Shown one piece after another: positions 12,160-21,290 of a stretch of DNA of 26,535 bases. Position numbers and translations under genes: made by a program. Position 1 is the stretch's first letter, and each line of letters opens with the position of its first letter. The DNA comes from a virus. The notes beneath the pieces are model-generated. The model saw only the letters and a program-made list of their open reading frames with translations, searched no databases and had not been told where the DNA came from. The stretch is from the IMG/VR virus record IMGVR_UViG_3300032087_004950, positions 1 to 26,535 of that record; one strand, given 5' to 3'.

Positions 12160-12356
12160 TAGTCCGTTGGGTTCCATGCCGCGCCGCGTGTGATCGCTAG
12201 CGTGTCCGCCTGATTCATCGAGCCGGAGACCTCGGAGCTATACCGGATCACGGCCTGGGCGCCGTTGTTAGAGTATCGCGGAACCGTTGTCACGCATTCG
12301 GGCCGGTTCAGTTCGTCCGCTACGTCTGCGGCGCTCACGATCTTATACCAACTCAT
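12159..12356 (-). CDS. small hypothetical protein (65 aa)
   Basis: ATG at 12356 overlaps the LamG gene's stop as ATGA; its TAA shares one base with the endolysin ATG. The sequence (MSWYKIVSAADVADELNRP ... QAVIRYSSEVSGSM ... TRGAAWNPTD) has no motif I recognise. It looks like a compact alpha/beta protein. Its place between a tail-tip adhesin-like gene and the endolysin suggests either a tail-tip chaperone or the first gene of the lysis group. Confidence 0.65.
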   Translation of the reverse strand: MSWYKIVSAADVADELNRPECVTTVPRYSNNGAQAVIRYSSEVSGSMNQADTLAITRGAAWNPTD

Positions 12357-13102
12357 GACGGAGCCCCGTCGCGCAGGTCATCCGCAACGCCATTGTTGAG
12401 CGTGACCGTTCCATTGTTGAGCCCGTGATCTCGAATGTCGGTCAAGGCGTCCTTGTCACCCATCCAAGACCAAAACACGGGATCAAGCGCGGTGTAGTCC
12501 ATGACGGGCGCCGTCGCGAGCTTGGCCAGCTCGTCCGAATCCACAACGCGATCAAACACCGAAATATCAGCGATCGAGCCCGCAAGCGGATAGGTTGTAG
12601 CGGAACCGGAGACCCGCCGAGCGCCGATCGACATAATGTCGGGCGTTAGGCTTCCGGCGCCCACCGAGACAGTCGTACCGGTGCCGCCGTCGACGTGACA
12701 TGTCAGCGTGTCAGAACCGTTGTAGGTCATGCAGACATGGTGCCACGCATCATCATCAATCGCGGTCGAGCACGTGACGCCTCCCGCGCTCACCGGAAAG
12801 CCGGTGCCATCACCCCAACCGAACACGATCAACGCTCCAGAAGAATTGAGAGCGAGCCAGTATCGGACGTGTGCGTCTGTCGTTCGAGTGAATGACCACA
12901 AAACCGAGTATGTGATCCCCGATGTGTCTGGCACCTTAACCCAACACGAGACCGTGTGCGCCGTGTCGTTAAACGAGATCGTCGAGGCTGCGTCGTTCGC
13001 GTTCATGTATTCGTCGATCCCATCGAAGAGGATCGACTTCACCGCCGGGTATACTTCGCGCGTAGCGCCAGCCTCGACGCCTGGGCTCTTAGCGTAGCGC
13101 AC
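12353..13102 (-). CDS. LamG/concanavalin-like domain tail protein
   Basis: 249 residues, start GTG at 13102 after AAGG. Residues about 20-195 form a LamG-like jelly roll: SILFDGIDEYMNA, AHTVSCWVKVPD, DDAWHHVCMTYNGSDTL then CHVDGG, and GSIADISVFDRVVDSDELAKL, the sequence of blocks typical of Laminin_G_3 domains. A short C-terminal element (FWSWMGDKD ... NNGTVTLNNG) follows, also often seen with these. Such domains bind sugars; at the end of a tail operon it is a good candidate for host-surface binding. Which sugar cannot be told. Confidence 0.82.
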   Translation of the reverse strand: MRYAKSPGVEAGATREVYPAVKSILFDGIDEYMNANDAASTISFNDTAHTVSCWVKVPDTSGITYSVLWSFTRTTDAHVRYWLALNSSGALIVFGWGDGTGFPVSAGGVTCSTAIDDDAWHHVCMTYNGSDTLTCHVDGGTGTTVSVGAGSLTPDIMSIGARRVSGSATTYPLAGSIADISVFDRVVDSDELAKLATAPVMDYTALDPVFWSWMGDKDALTDIRDHGLNNGTVTLNNGVADDLRDGAPS

Positions 13103-13104
13103 GT

Positions 13105-13476
13105 CTAGACCTTCTCGAATCCGTTGGCCGATGTCAGCGCCGGGAATTGCGAGGACTGGATCCGGTTGAGTGTCGCGACGATCGCATAGTTGACCGAGGT
13201 TCCCGTGATCTTCTTCAGGCTGATCGCTTTCATGCGAGCCTCAATCGTAATGCTCTCGCCCGTCCCGAGCTGGATCGAGTTCGTGCCTGCAAGGCTCGCT
13301 TCGCTCAACGCGATCTGCAGCGAGGTAGTGCCGCTCGACGTCGCATTGACGATCGTGATCTTGTCGGTCACGTTCGCGAAAGTAATGTTGACCGCGTTCG
13401 AGTCTGAGATCGTGCCGGACTGTAGAGCCGGAATGTGATCAACGATGGGGTTCGGCTGCTCGGCTGTGTACGACAT
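13105..13476 (-). CDS. beta-rich tail-tip or decoration protein
   Basis: 123 residues, ATG at 13476 after GGAGG. Ser/Thr/Ile-rich and almost without charge, with alternating beta strands (NAVNITFANVTDKITIVNA, SLQIALSEASLAGTNSIQLG, GESITIEARMKAISLKK). No catalytic motif. It reads like a small beta-sandwich virion protein; the neighbours are tail-tip genes. A 67-bp gap separates it from the 13544 gene; apart from its ribosome site I see nothing definite there. Confidence 0.68.
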   Translation of the reverse strand: MSYTAEQPNPIVDHIPALQSGTISDSNAVNITFANVTDKITIVNATSSGTTSLQIALSEASLAGTNSIQLGTGESITIEARMKAISLKKITGTSVNYAIVATLNRIQSSQFPALTSANGFEKV

Positions 13477-13543
13477 TGAGCGATCCTCCGTGTGTTCGTG
13501 CCGAGATCATAGCCTAAGCCATCCCCGGAGCCCACGATCGCAA

Positions 13544-14161
13544 CTAGACCGTGATCGTCGTCGACGTGTCCGCGACTTCAAAAATGAACTCAAAACACAG
13601 CGCGTGGATCTGTCCTGGCGTGGAGTCATCGTCGATATAGTCGTCCACGTCTGTGCGCTGTAGAACAAACGTCCACGTTGACCCGAGCCACTTCGCAAGC
13701 GGTGACGCCCGCACCTGGGGGGCTCGTTTGCTGGTAGCTCCGGCGCCGGAATCTAGGATCCCGACCGTCTCGATCCATTTGGCCTCGTCGAGATTGCGAG
13801 AGCCGCTCACTCCCCATGATAGCACCGTGCCGGTCGCGTCATAATCGGTTGTGATCGTCGCCTTCGAGCGTCCAGAGACCAGAGCTTTGACATTCACGTA
13901 CCGAACGCCCGGAGGCACTTGGATCCCCAAAATGTAGGTTTTACTCACCGGCTGATAAGCGCCGCCGCTATATGTTGTGCCGCCGTCGCCCATCTGGACG
14001 ATCACGGAGGTGTCCGGCCCACCCCATCGGCTTGCGAGCTGATGTTGATACTGGTTCGCGTCTGCGAGCGTGGCGATCCGAGCCAGCGCGAGATCTGTGA
14101 TCTGATACTCCGGGAGGGTGTCGAGCGGAGATTGTCCGAGCAGCGGCGCGCGCGTTGCCAT
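13544..14161 (-). CDS. tail-tip structural protein, unknown family
   Basis: 205 residues. The N-terminus is helical (SPLDTLPEYQITDLALARIA, LADANQYQHQL), the rest a beta-rich body (YILGIQVPPGVRYVNVKALV, STWTFVLQRTDVDDYIDDD) ending in EFIFEVADTSTTITV. ATG at 14161 two bases after the previous stop. It has no recognisable motif. Order within the late operon makes it a distal tail or fibre-associated protein. Confidence 0.7.
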   Translation of the reverse strand: MATRAPLLGQSPLDTLPEYQITDLALARIATLADANQYQHQLASRWGGPDTSVIVQMGDGGTTYSGGAYQPVSKTYILGIQVPPGVRYVNVKALVSGRSKATITTDYDATGTVLSWGVSGSRNLDEAKWIETVGILDSGAGATSKRAPQVRASPLAKWLGSTWTFVLQRTDVDDYIDDDSTPGQIHALCFEFIFEVADTSTTITV

Positions 14162-14163
14162 CT

Positions 14164-15105
14164 TTAGACCTTCCTGAAGAGCTGAAGAGCACGAAGGTAC
14201 GCATAGCCCGATCCGGCTGTGATCTTGACCTTCACGGACCCCTCAAGCCCTGTCGGCGGTAACGTGACCGTGCTAGTCGTCCAGCCTGACGCCGTAGTCG
14301 TGACAAGCTCTGATCCGATGTTGACGGTAGCACTGAAGCTCACGCCTCCGTCCGCCTGCCAGTACTGCGCGAGCGTGTATTCGCGCGGCGCTGCATCCAC
14401 GCCCGGATACCAAAAACGCGCGACCGTCTCGGGCGTCGTTCCGTCGGCCGCGTAGGGGCTTCGAGCGCTTGCGGCTCCTAATTGGTCCGCAAGATTCACC
14501 ACAACGGCGCGGCGGTCGGCTGCGAGCTGGCGCGGCCCGTTCGCCATCCGCTCCCAGACCTCGGAGACGTGCGGGGCACCCGTAGCGGTGTAAGTGCTTT
14601 CATTTAGGTATGTAAACCCGCTAGACGCCTCTCCGAGATCAACATCTACCTGCCGAAGCTGGGCGCCCATGTTGGTTATGTTCATCTGTCCCGCTGATAC
14701 CAGACCCTCAATCAGCACCTCGCTTGGATCTGTGCTCGTTGTCGGGGTGATCACGATCGAGTAGGTGTTCGCGCTCGTGACGCTCACTGTGCCGGTGTCC
14801 GTTCCGTCAATCGTCGCCCTGATCGTTCCAGTTCCGCCGACCGCGACGGCCGAGAATGTAAACGACACGTCTCTATTGTCCGTGTTGCCGGGGAAGTAGA
14901 ACCGCGCCACGTCGACATAGCCCGTTGAGGTGACCGCCGCGCCGTCTCCGCCAATCGGGCCAAGGTAGGCCGTGATCGCCGGGGGCCTCGTCTCAACGCC
15001 AAGAAAGTTATGATTTCCGAGCGTGGAGGCATAGAGCGTCGAATTACCTTTGACGCCTGAAAAGAAGGCGCTCGGGCTGATCGAGGTGTAGCCATAGGTC
15101 GGCAT
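14164..15105 (-). CDS. tail-tip/fibre structural protein with two beta-sandwich halves
   Basis: 313 residues, Thr/Ser/Gly/Val-rich. Two stretches look like related carbohydrate-binding-type beta sandwiches: about 55-140 (VARFYFPGNTDNRDVSFTFS ... VLIEGLVSAGQMNITNM) and 225-310 (VARFWYPGVDAAPREYTLAQ ... GSVKVKITAGSGYAYLRALQ). The shared VARF(Y/W)(F/Y)PG opening suggests an internal duplication. A helical segment (SEVWERMANGPRQLAADRRA) lies between. The start shares one base with the 839-residue gene's stop (TGATG). Function inferred from position only. Confidence 0.72.
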   Translation of the reverse strand: MPTYGYTSISPSAFFSGVKGNSTLYASTLGNHNFLGVETRPPAITAYLGPIGGDGAAVTSTGYVDVARFYFPGNTDNRDVSFTFSAVAVGGTGTIRATIDGTDTGTVSVTSANTYSIVITPTTSTDPSEVLIEGLVSAGQMNITNMGAQLRQVDVDLGEASSGFTYLNESTYTATGAPHVSEVWERMANGPRQLAADRRAVVVNLADQLGAASARSPYAADGTTPETVARFWYPGVDAAPREYTLAQYWQADGGVSFSATVNIGSELVTTTASGWTTSTVTLPPTGLEGSVKVKITAGSGYAYLRALQLFRKV

Positions 15106-17624
15106 CAGACAAGCCCCGTGCCTGAGTCATAGAAGGCGTAGTCATCCTGTCGCGTTGAGCAGTCCGCGAGCACGGGATACGTCACGCGCGTACCGGCGCC
15201 GACCCATGTTGCGAACGTTGAGCCGGTGATCGTGATCACGGAATCGTTGATCGTGTCGATCTCGTGATCTGCCGTCTCCGGCGTCGATGCCGTCTCTTGT
15301 CCTGGGTTGTAAACCGTGATCGTCTCGCCTGCCTTGTACATGTTCGCCGCCGCCGTGCTCGTCAGTGTGATCTCTGTGCTCGAATCCTTAGATTGTACAA
15401 CCTGAGCAGGACACAGAAGCCGCGCGCCAGTGTAGCCGCCGCGAATCAGGATCGTGAGGTCCTGGGTTCCGTCCGCGAGGTTGAAGCGCGAGCCGACCAC
15501 CCGACCCGCAACGCTCGACGGTGCCCGCTCGGCCTCCCCGAAGTCGTAAACTGCCGGATGAGCAAGATCGACCCTCACGGGATCCCCCGGCTCTAATTCC
15601 ACCCACGCGCCAACCTTTACGGTCATGCTCTGGAGCCCATCGCCAAGCGCGATCACCGCCTGGGCATATGCGCCCGCCTGGGCGATGCTGATCCCCGGCG
15701 CAATGAGCGCCAGCTCGTTCGGCCCTTCGGCCTGCACGCGGGGCAAGTCCACCGCCGTGAGCGTCTGCCCGCCCGTAACGCCCGATGTGTCGATTTTAAC
15801 GATGTTCGGCGCATCGATAAGCCGCGCGGGCTCGACCCGAGACAAGATCGCGTCGTCGGCCTCTAGCGTCGTCATCGTCTGATCGACAGATGCCGGTGGA
15901 GACGTCGACACGAGCGCCACCCGAACGCCATCATCCGATCTCTGTTGCGTGAGCGCCGTTTGATTTAGGACCAGATACCCGCCCGCGAGCTCTTCGAGGC
16001 TGCTACGACCGCCCGCGACCATATCCACGGTATTAGTGCTGAGCCCTTGAAAGCCCCCAAGCCCTCCGGCCGTCTCATCGATCCAAGCTTCCGGGATCCC
16101 GTATCCAAATCCGAGCGCGAGCGTGTCATAGGTGCCGCGCGCGCCAGTGCCCGAACTTTGAAGAAGCGTGCGGATCGCATTCGTAACCGTGCCTGCATAC
16201 CCTGCCACGACTGTAAAGGTGCCGCCGTTGCTAAGATCCTGCGGCCCCGTTCCGTTGATCCCGCGCTGTTTGATTTCCAGCATAACGATCGGGCCTAGTT
16301 CGGCATCCAGGCTCGCGGTGTTGTCCACAATGTCCGACCATTCGATCAGCTCGGCGCCTGTGTCTGTCTCGATTAGCCCAAAGCCATTGCTCGGGATCGC
16401 TTGGCTCATCCAACCTGCGCCGTCTGCGGTCCTCACAGGCAAATAGCCGGACTGGACCGGCGCGAACCGGATCGGAATGACGAAGCGCGCGCGACGCACT
16501 GCAAAGTATTCTAAAGAGTAGGTTCCGGGTTCCAGGAAATAGGGTCCGCTTTGTGGCACGGTGAGGTGCCCGGCCAACTCATCATTTCCGATATAGACCC
16601 AATTCAAAACGATACACGGATCCCCCGAGCGCATCGTGTAGCGAACCTCGCTACTGCTAAAGCTCAAAGAGCTAAAAGCCGAGTCCGTATTGATTGCGTC
16701 AGTAAGCGTTTGTGCCCATTGCCCGAGCCAGTGCACGGAATCTGGGAGATCGTCGAAGGCATCGATCTCCGCCGATCCGCTGTTTGATCCCTGCTCTAAG
16801 TAAACTAGAACGCTTTGAGCGAAGTCGCCGACCGGGAACCCGGCAAACGAGCCCGGATCGCTTGGGTCAACGGCATACAGATCGCCTTTCGTATCACTCC
16901 CGATCGGCTTCGCGAGGCTCCGTACCAGGGGCATGCACCGAAACTTGAAGCCCCGCCCGATCGGCTGCGGGACGCTCTCGATCTGACCTTTCCAGATCTC
17001 ACGGTGATAGGTGCCGGTCGACCATTGCGAGTCCAACATGCGCCCTTCCGGGGATACAAGGTGCGCGTGTATCGTGACGAAGCGACCGCGCCAGACGATC
17101 GGAATATCGGACACAACCCGATAGGTCGGCGAATCGTCCGTGTACTTGTATGCATATCCTACGACTCCGCGTGTGCATCCTGTGAAGGTGGTAGCTGTCG
17201 TCCCTGTGTATCCGACCAGCTCACGGCCCACATACAGGCTTCCGGCCGCTGCGAAACCGGTCGTGTCGTCCACCGTGATCGTCGTGTCATTGTAAGCCAG
17301 ATCGGCCGTCATGACCGCGCGGTTGACCGCTTGCTTGAAAAGAACAGAGAGCAACGAAGCGTCTTCGAGAGAGTCATAGTCGAGCGTGAGATCAAACGAC
17401 GTGCCCGAGGATCCTCCCGACTGCCGATCCAGGGTGATCGAGACGCTCTGATCCGTCTCGATTGTGAGCGCGTCGACGGCCGAAACATACCCCGCTGGCA
17501 AACCTACGCTTGCGGTTGTGTCGACGCGCTTGGGGTGACGCTCCACGAACACGTAAGGGATCCCCTCGATGGTCACGGCGTAGACCTCAGACCACCCGCG
17601 CTGCAGTTGTGTTGAATTGCTCAC
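15105..17624 (-). CDS. large tail hub / tail-tip protein
   Basis: 839 residues, the largest tail protein here after no other than the tape measure in role. The N-terminus (WSEVYAVTIEGIPYVFVERH) starts a beta-rich region; around 105-165 there is a small beta domain (AYNDTTITVDDTTGFAAAG, LYVGRELVGYTG) of a type common in hub proteins. The C-terminal part includes YAQAVIALGDGLQSMTVKVG and DPVRVDLAHPAVYDFG, resembling the clamp-like segment of baseplate hubs, and ends in another beta domain (AGETITVYNPGQET). Its place after tape measure and two distal tail genes fits a central hub that closes the tube. No enzymatic motif seen. Confidence 0.75.
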   Translation of the reverse strand: MSNSTQLQRGWSEVYAVTIEGIPYVFVERHPKRVDTTASVGLPAGYVSAVDALTIETDQSVSITLDRQSGGSSGTSFDLTLDYDSLEDASLLSVLFKQAVNRAVMTADLAYNDTTITVDDTTGFAAAGSLYVGRELVGYTGTTATTFTGCTRGVVGYAYKYTDDSPTYRVVSDIPIVWRGRFVTIHAHLVSPEGRMLDSQWSTGTYHREIWKGQIESVPQPIGRGFKFRCMPLVRSLAKPIGSDTKGDLYAVDPSDPGSFAGFPVGDFAQSVLVYLEQGSNSGSAEIDAFDDLPDSVHWLGQWAQTLTDAINTDSAFSSLSFSSSEVRYTMRSGDPCIVLNWVYIGNDELAGHLTVPQSGPYFLEPGTYSLEYFAVRRARFVIPIRFAPVQSGYLPVRTADGAGWMSQAIPSNGFGLIETDTGAELIEWSDIVDNTASLDAELGPIVMLEIKQRGINGTGPQDLSNGGTFTVVAGYAGTVTNAIRTLLQSSGTGARGTYDTLALGFGYGIPEAWIDETAGGLGGFQGLSTNTVDMVAGGRSSLEELAGGYLVLNQTALTQQRSDDGVRVALVSTSPPASVDQTMTTLEADDAILSRVEPARLIDAPNIVKIDTSGVTGGQTLTAVDLPRVQAEGPNELALIAPGISIAQAGAYAQAVIALGDGLQSMTVKVGAWVELEPGDPVRVDLAHPAVYDFGEAERAPSSVAGRVVGSRFNLADGTQDLTILIRGGYTGARLLCPAQVVQSKDSSTEITLTSTAAANMYKAGETITVYNPGQETASTPETADHEIDTINDSVITITGSTFATWVGAGTRVTYPVLADCSTRQDDYAFYDSGTGLV

Positions 17625-18307
17625 GAGATATCACCACCCGAGATGAGCATGCGGACCCGCGCCATGCTCTCCACGCTATCGATCCAGTCTACGCCCTCGA
17701 TCCCCATCGACCAGCCCTCGATCCATCCTGAATCATTCGTTTTGGATATAACGGCCGAAGCGCCTACAGGATTGACCCGCACCTTGCCCGAGACAGCCCA
17801 CCCGGTGCGAAGCGCCTCCAGATCCGATCGAGTCATCGTGAGCGTGCATCGCCAGACCCTGGCCCCACCCCAGACGTACCCATGACCGCGCGCCGCTCGG
17901 TCAATCTCTAGCACGCTCTCGCGCCTGAGATCGACGGCCTCCCATGTCGCACCCATGAGCGCAATGTGTGCCGGTGAGACAAACGAGCTACGGATCGCGG
18001 TGATCGTGCCTGCGTCGTGCCCCGGCTCGACATTAAACCCGAGAGCCCACCCGAGCCGATCCGTAAACACCACCGCCGCCGAGCTACCCGCGAGCTGAAC
18101 TTGTCCTGTGTTCGAGACCGTCACGGTCCACCCGGCGCCGCTGATCGCGGTGTTGATCGCGCTTATGTAGTCGGCCCAAACGTAGAAGCCATTTGCGACC
18201 GTGTAGACCGTCCCACCGATTGAGATCTTTCGATAGCCGGGGATCGACGTGTCCACGTAGCCATCGAGAAAAACAGGCGCGTTGTATGTGAGAGGTGCGG
18301 TGCTCAC
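17621..18307 (-). CDS. distal tail protein
   Basis: 228 residues, GTG at 18307 overlapping the previous stop as GTGA. Beta-rich: YRKISIGGTVYTVANGFYVW, TVTVSNTGQVQLAGSSAAVV, then a helix and VWRCTLTMTRSDLEALRTGW. The last part (VRVNPVGASAVISK, DWIDSVESMARVRMLISGG) looks like the closing domain of tube-ring proteins. It lies between tape measure and hub genes, the place of distal tail or tail-tip ring proteins. Family not identified. Confidence 0.7.
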   Translation of the reverse strand: MSTAPLTYNAPVFLDGYVDTSIPGYRKISIGGTVYTVANGFYVWADYISAINTAISGAGWTVTVSNTGQVQLAGSSAAVVFTDRLGWALGFNVEPGHDAGTITAIRSSFVSPAHIALMGATWEAVDLRRESVLEIDRAARGHGYVWGGARVWRCTLTMTRSDLEALRTGWAVSGKVRVNPVGASAVISKTNDSGWIEGWSMGIEGVDWIDSVESMARVRMLISGGDIS

Positions 18308-18969
18308 TGAAATGGGCTCCTAACGAGGTCTGCGGCTATGTTCAGGCTCGCCTGTGTGCCGAGCGAGCCCCACCGATTCCGCGTCGTCTTGCCAAGCCTT
18401 AGGCGCGCGACGTAAAAGCCATCGCGCCACAGATCCCACGTGTCATGATTAGACAGCGCCACCTCTTGATCCCATTGGTTCGATAGCGTGTCGTACCCGA
18501 CCAGCGAATACGACCGGGAATCTAGCCGAGTGCTCGGCGCATAGGCTCCCGCTGAGGTGGGATCAGCAGTTGTAAAGGCGGCCGGTGCCCCGTTAACCCG
18601 TAGGCCATACTCCGGGTAATACCCGTCGCTGTGCGCGCTCGATGCCTCAAACGTGACCCCGGCCGAATAGATCGCGCTCGCTGGAGTGTCTAACCGGGTT
18701 TGCGTCGTGCCTGAACTCGCGAGCCTCCAAGCGGCCGCACAATAGATCCGCACCTTGCCCGCGCTATCAACCCACGCCTGCGTCTCTGTGCCTGTATCGC
18801 GCGCCGTCTCTGTCACGAGCTGGATCAGGATGCGCGCCGCACTGTCTCGGGCCTCTGGGGTGATCGTCGTCGTGACGCCGCCCGTAATCAGCGAGATCGA
18901 GCCGGTCCAGCCTGTTACGACCTTAGCCAGCCCGATCACGCCTTCGTCAGCTTTTGTTCCAAAGCCCAC
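18304..18969 (-). CDS. distal tail protein
   Basis: 221 residues, starting at a GTG that shares one base with the tape-measure stop (TAGTG). N-terminal alpha/beta region (ARDSAARILIQLVTETARDT), then beta strands (KVRIYCAAAWRLASSG, IYSAGVTFEASSAHSDGYYP) and a C-terminal part with SQYSL-like Trp-rich stretch (DTWDLWRDGFYVARLRLGKT). No known motif. Being the first gene after the tape measure, it may cap or initiate the tail tip. Confidence 0.7.
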   Translation of the reverse strand: MGFGTKADEGVIGLAKVVTGWTGSISLITGGVTTTITPEARDSAARILIQLVTETARDTGTETQAWVDSAGKVRIYCAAAWRLASSGTTQTRLDTPASAIYSAGVTFEASSAHSDGYYPEYGLRVNGAPAAFTTADPTSAGAYAPSTRLDSRSYSLVGYDTLSNQWDQEVALSNHDTWDLWRDGFYVARLRLGKTTRNRWGSLGTQASLNIAADLVRSPFQ

Positions 18970-21287
18970 TAGATCCCGCCTCCCATGCGACCTTGGCCGC
19001 GTGCCGCGAACTCGGCTTGTGCAATCGCTTGCGCGACGTCAGACGGACGCCCGAGGACGATCCCGCCTCCAAAGGTGACGTTGATCGACCGACCCTCGCC
19101 GCCGTCTCCACCGCCACCCGTAAAACCTGCGCTTGCACCTGTGGCCTGAGCCTCACCGCCGCCACCCGCACCACCGCCGCCGCCGGACGCGCTTTTAATT
19201 GCGCCTGTAGCGATGCCGAAGAACATAGCCGCCGCCGCTGCGTGAGCCACTGCCGCCGCTTGGCCCCCTGGCGTGAACGCCAGCGCGATAGCCTGGGCCG
19301 TGTGCATTGCGGACAGGATCCCGGCCTTCTCTTTCTCGGAGTCTACGAACGCGGTGGAAGCCGCCCCGATTGCCGCCGCTGAGCCAGCCACAGCCATGCC
19401 GATCTTCGCTTGTCCCATGCTGTATTTCTGCCACTGTGCCGCCGTTTGGCCTACCGCCCCGGCCGTAGCTCCAAGCTCCTTGTTCATGCCGCGCAGTTCG
19501 CCCGATGCCTTGGCGCTCGTCTGCTCGAAGAGCGCAAGGCTCGCGCTTTGCTGCTCTCGCATTGTGTCGAGCTTCTCTTTGTTTGCGGCCTGCTCTTTCT
19601 CGTTCGCCTCTCGCTGGATCTCGGCTTTCTGCTCGGCCGTCATGCGGGCCAACTCGATCTCTTTGATCTGTATCTGGTGAGCGAGCGCGAGCTTGCGATC
19701 GTCCTCGGCCTGGATATCCGTGAACTCAGTTTCAGCCATCGACCGCCGGATCTTGGCGATCTCCATTTCGATGGCTGTGCGACGCCTCAGTGCCTCGTCT
19801 GGAATCTTAATCAACCGAAGTTCGGCGCGCACACTGTCGAGCGTTGCGATCGCGCTGGCTCGCTGTGCTTCGACGTTCTTCCGTAGTGCTTCGGTGTTGT
19901 CTCGGACTGCCCGCGTTCCCGATTTTCGCGACCTAGTGGCGGAGGCGATATGGAGCACTAGCCCCTGCAAACTCTTGATCTCTTCGTCCGTGGCCCCTCT
20001 TTTTCGCGCCTCTGCAAGTTGGTTTTCTGCGTCGGTCAACGCGAGCTGCATAGCCGTCGCACCTTTCGCGATCTTGATCCGCTGATCCATGATCGCCCGT
20101 GCTCGCTTTTCCTCCTCTCCGGCTTCCCGGATTCGCGCGCTGTAGATTGCTCTAATCGACTCAATATCGCGCTGCACGGCTTCGCGCTCTTTCCTCGCGA
20201 TAGTCGCCGAGATCCTGGCCTTCTCTTTCTGCCATCCTTTGAACTTGTTTTCTTCCACGGTCTGGAGTTGTGCGCGCTCGTTGATCGTGGCTCGCGTTGC
20301 CTTCGCCCTGGCCTCCGCGATCTTGGCTTCCATTTCTGTTGTGAGCGCTGCGATTGCGGCCGACTTTCGATAGCTTGAAGCCAATTGGTTTAAAGACTTG
20401 GACACCGCATCGATCGCGGCTGTCGTTCGTCCTAGGTTTCGCGCGCTTGCCGCTGCGATCTTCTCGGTCTCAACCTCGGCCGTCGATCCCAGATTCATCC
20501 AGAACTTGACCACGCTCGTGAGTTCATCGGTGAGGCTCGTAAGTATCGGCATGACCGCCGATCCGATCGTGCGCTTTACGCCCTCGAAGGATGCGTCTAG
20601 CCGGGTGAGGCTGTCCGTGTACTCCTCGGCCGCTCGTGCCGCCTCTGTACTCATGACGGCCCCGAGCGCCTCCGCCTCGTCTCCTAGCTTGCGTATGCCC
20701 TCGGCCCCAAGGTTCAGGAATTGGAGCATGTCGGTCCCTTTCCGACCGAATAGCTCCGCCGCGAGCGCGGTTTTCTCTGTTCCGTCCGCCGTGCGCGCGA
20801 ATGCGTCCGCCACCTCCGCCAATAGTTGCGGTTGGTTCTTCAGGACGCCATCGGCATCAGTGACCGAAACCCCGAGCCGGTCGAAAGCGTCTTTCGCACT
20901 CTTTAACCCACTGTTTGCATCATCAGCCACGCGGGCCAGACGAATGAAGGACCCTTTTTGTTGCTCCATCGAAGAGCCGGAGATCTTGAGCGCGTGATCG
21001 AGCCTCTGGAACTCCTCAACCGTGACGCCGATCCTGGTCGACGTCTTCGCGACGTTGTCACCATAGGCCGCTGTTTCGTTAGCCAGATCGAAGAGCTTTT
21101 TGGCTACCAGCGCGGTCGCGCCCGCCGCCGCCGCGAGGGCAATGTTGAGCTTGCCCATCTTTCCGGCAGCCGCCCCGGCTTCCTTGCCGGTGCCTTTGAC
21201 GGAGGCGTTCACCTTCTTCATGGTCGCCGACACTTTGTCGGTCGCCTTCGCCATAAAGTCGATCTGAATCTTGCCGCCGCGTGCCAT
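18969..21287 (-). CDS. tail tape measure protein
   Basis: 772 residues, ATG after AGAGGT. Almost wholly helical: an N-terminal basic/Ala-rich part with a hydrophobic helix (LNIALAAAAGATALVAKKLF, about 47-67), the conserved early block VTVEEFQRLDHALKISG and AELFGRKGTDMLQFLNLG, a long charged coiled coil (about 290-600), a second hydrophobic Ala/Gly region (about 650-725), and a Gly-rich end. At about 1.5 angstroms per residue, the usual rule for these proteins, the tail would be roughly 115 nm. It follows the GT frameshift chaperone, the canonical order. Confidence 0.93.
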   Translation of the reverse strand: MARGGKIQIDFMAKATDKVSATMKKVNASVKGTGKEAGAAAGKMGKLNIALAAAAGATALVAKKLFDLANETAAYGDNVAKTSTRIGVTVEEFQRLDHALKISGSSMEQQKGSFIRLARVADDANSGLKSAKDAFDRLGVSVTDADGVLKNQPQLLAEVADAFARTADGTEKTALAAELFGRKGTDMLQFLNLGAEGIRKLGDEAEALGAVMSTEAARAAEEYTDSLTRLDASFEGVKRTIGSAVMPILTSLTDELTSVVKFWMNLGSTAEVETEKIAAASARNLGRTTAAIDAVSKSLNQLASSYRKSAAIAALTTEMEAKIAEARAKATRATINERAQLQTVEENKFKGWQKEKARISATIARKEREAVQRDIESIRAIYSARIREAGEEEKRARAIMDQRIKIAKGATAMQLALTDAENQLAEARKRGATDEEIKSLQGLVLHIASATRSRKSGTRAVRDNTEALRKNVEAQRASAIATLDSVRAELRLIKIPDEALRRRTAIEMEIAKIRRSMAETEFTDIQAEDDRKLALAHQIQIKEIELARMTAEQKAEIQREANEKEQAANKEKLDTMREQQSASLALFEQTSAKASGELRGMNKELGATAGAVGQTAAQWQKYSMGQAKIGMAVAGSAAAIGAASTAFVDSEKEKAGILSAMHTAQAIALAFTPGGQAAAVAHAAAAAMFFGIATGAIKSASGGGGGAGGGGEAQATGASAGFTGGGGDGGEGRSINVTFGGGIVLGRPSDVAQAIAQAEFAARGQGRMGGGI

Positions 21288-21290
21288 GGC

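Noticed and set aside
13500-13560. TATGAT box on the minus strand before the 13105-13476 gene as a late promoter
   Set aside because: No -35 at a workable distance; the gap is short and lies within a co-directional operon.
16815-17615. Plus-strand open frame of 266 codons inside the 839-residue hub gene
   Set aside because: It is Arg/Asp/Gly-rich with no domain, lies antisense to a well-supported tail gene and has no ribosome site; long antisense frames are normal in G+C-rich DNA.
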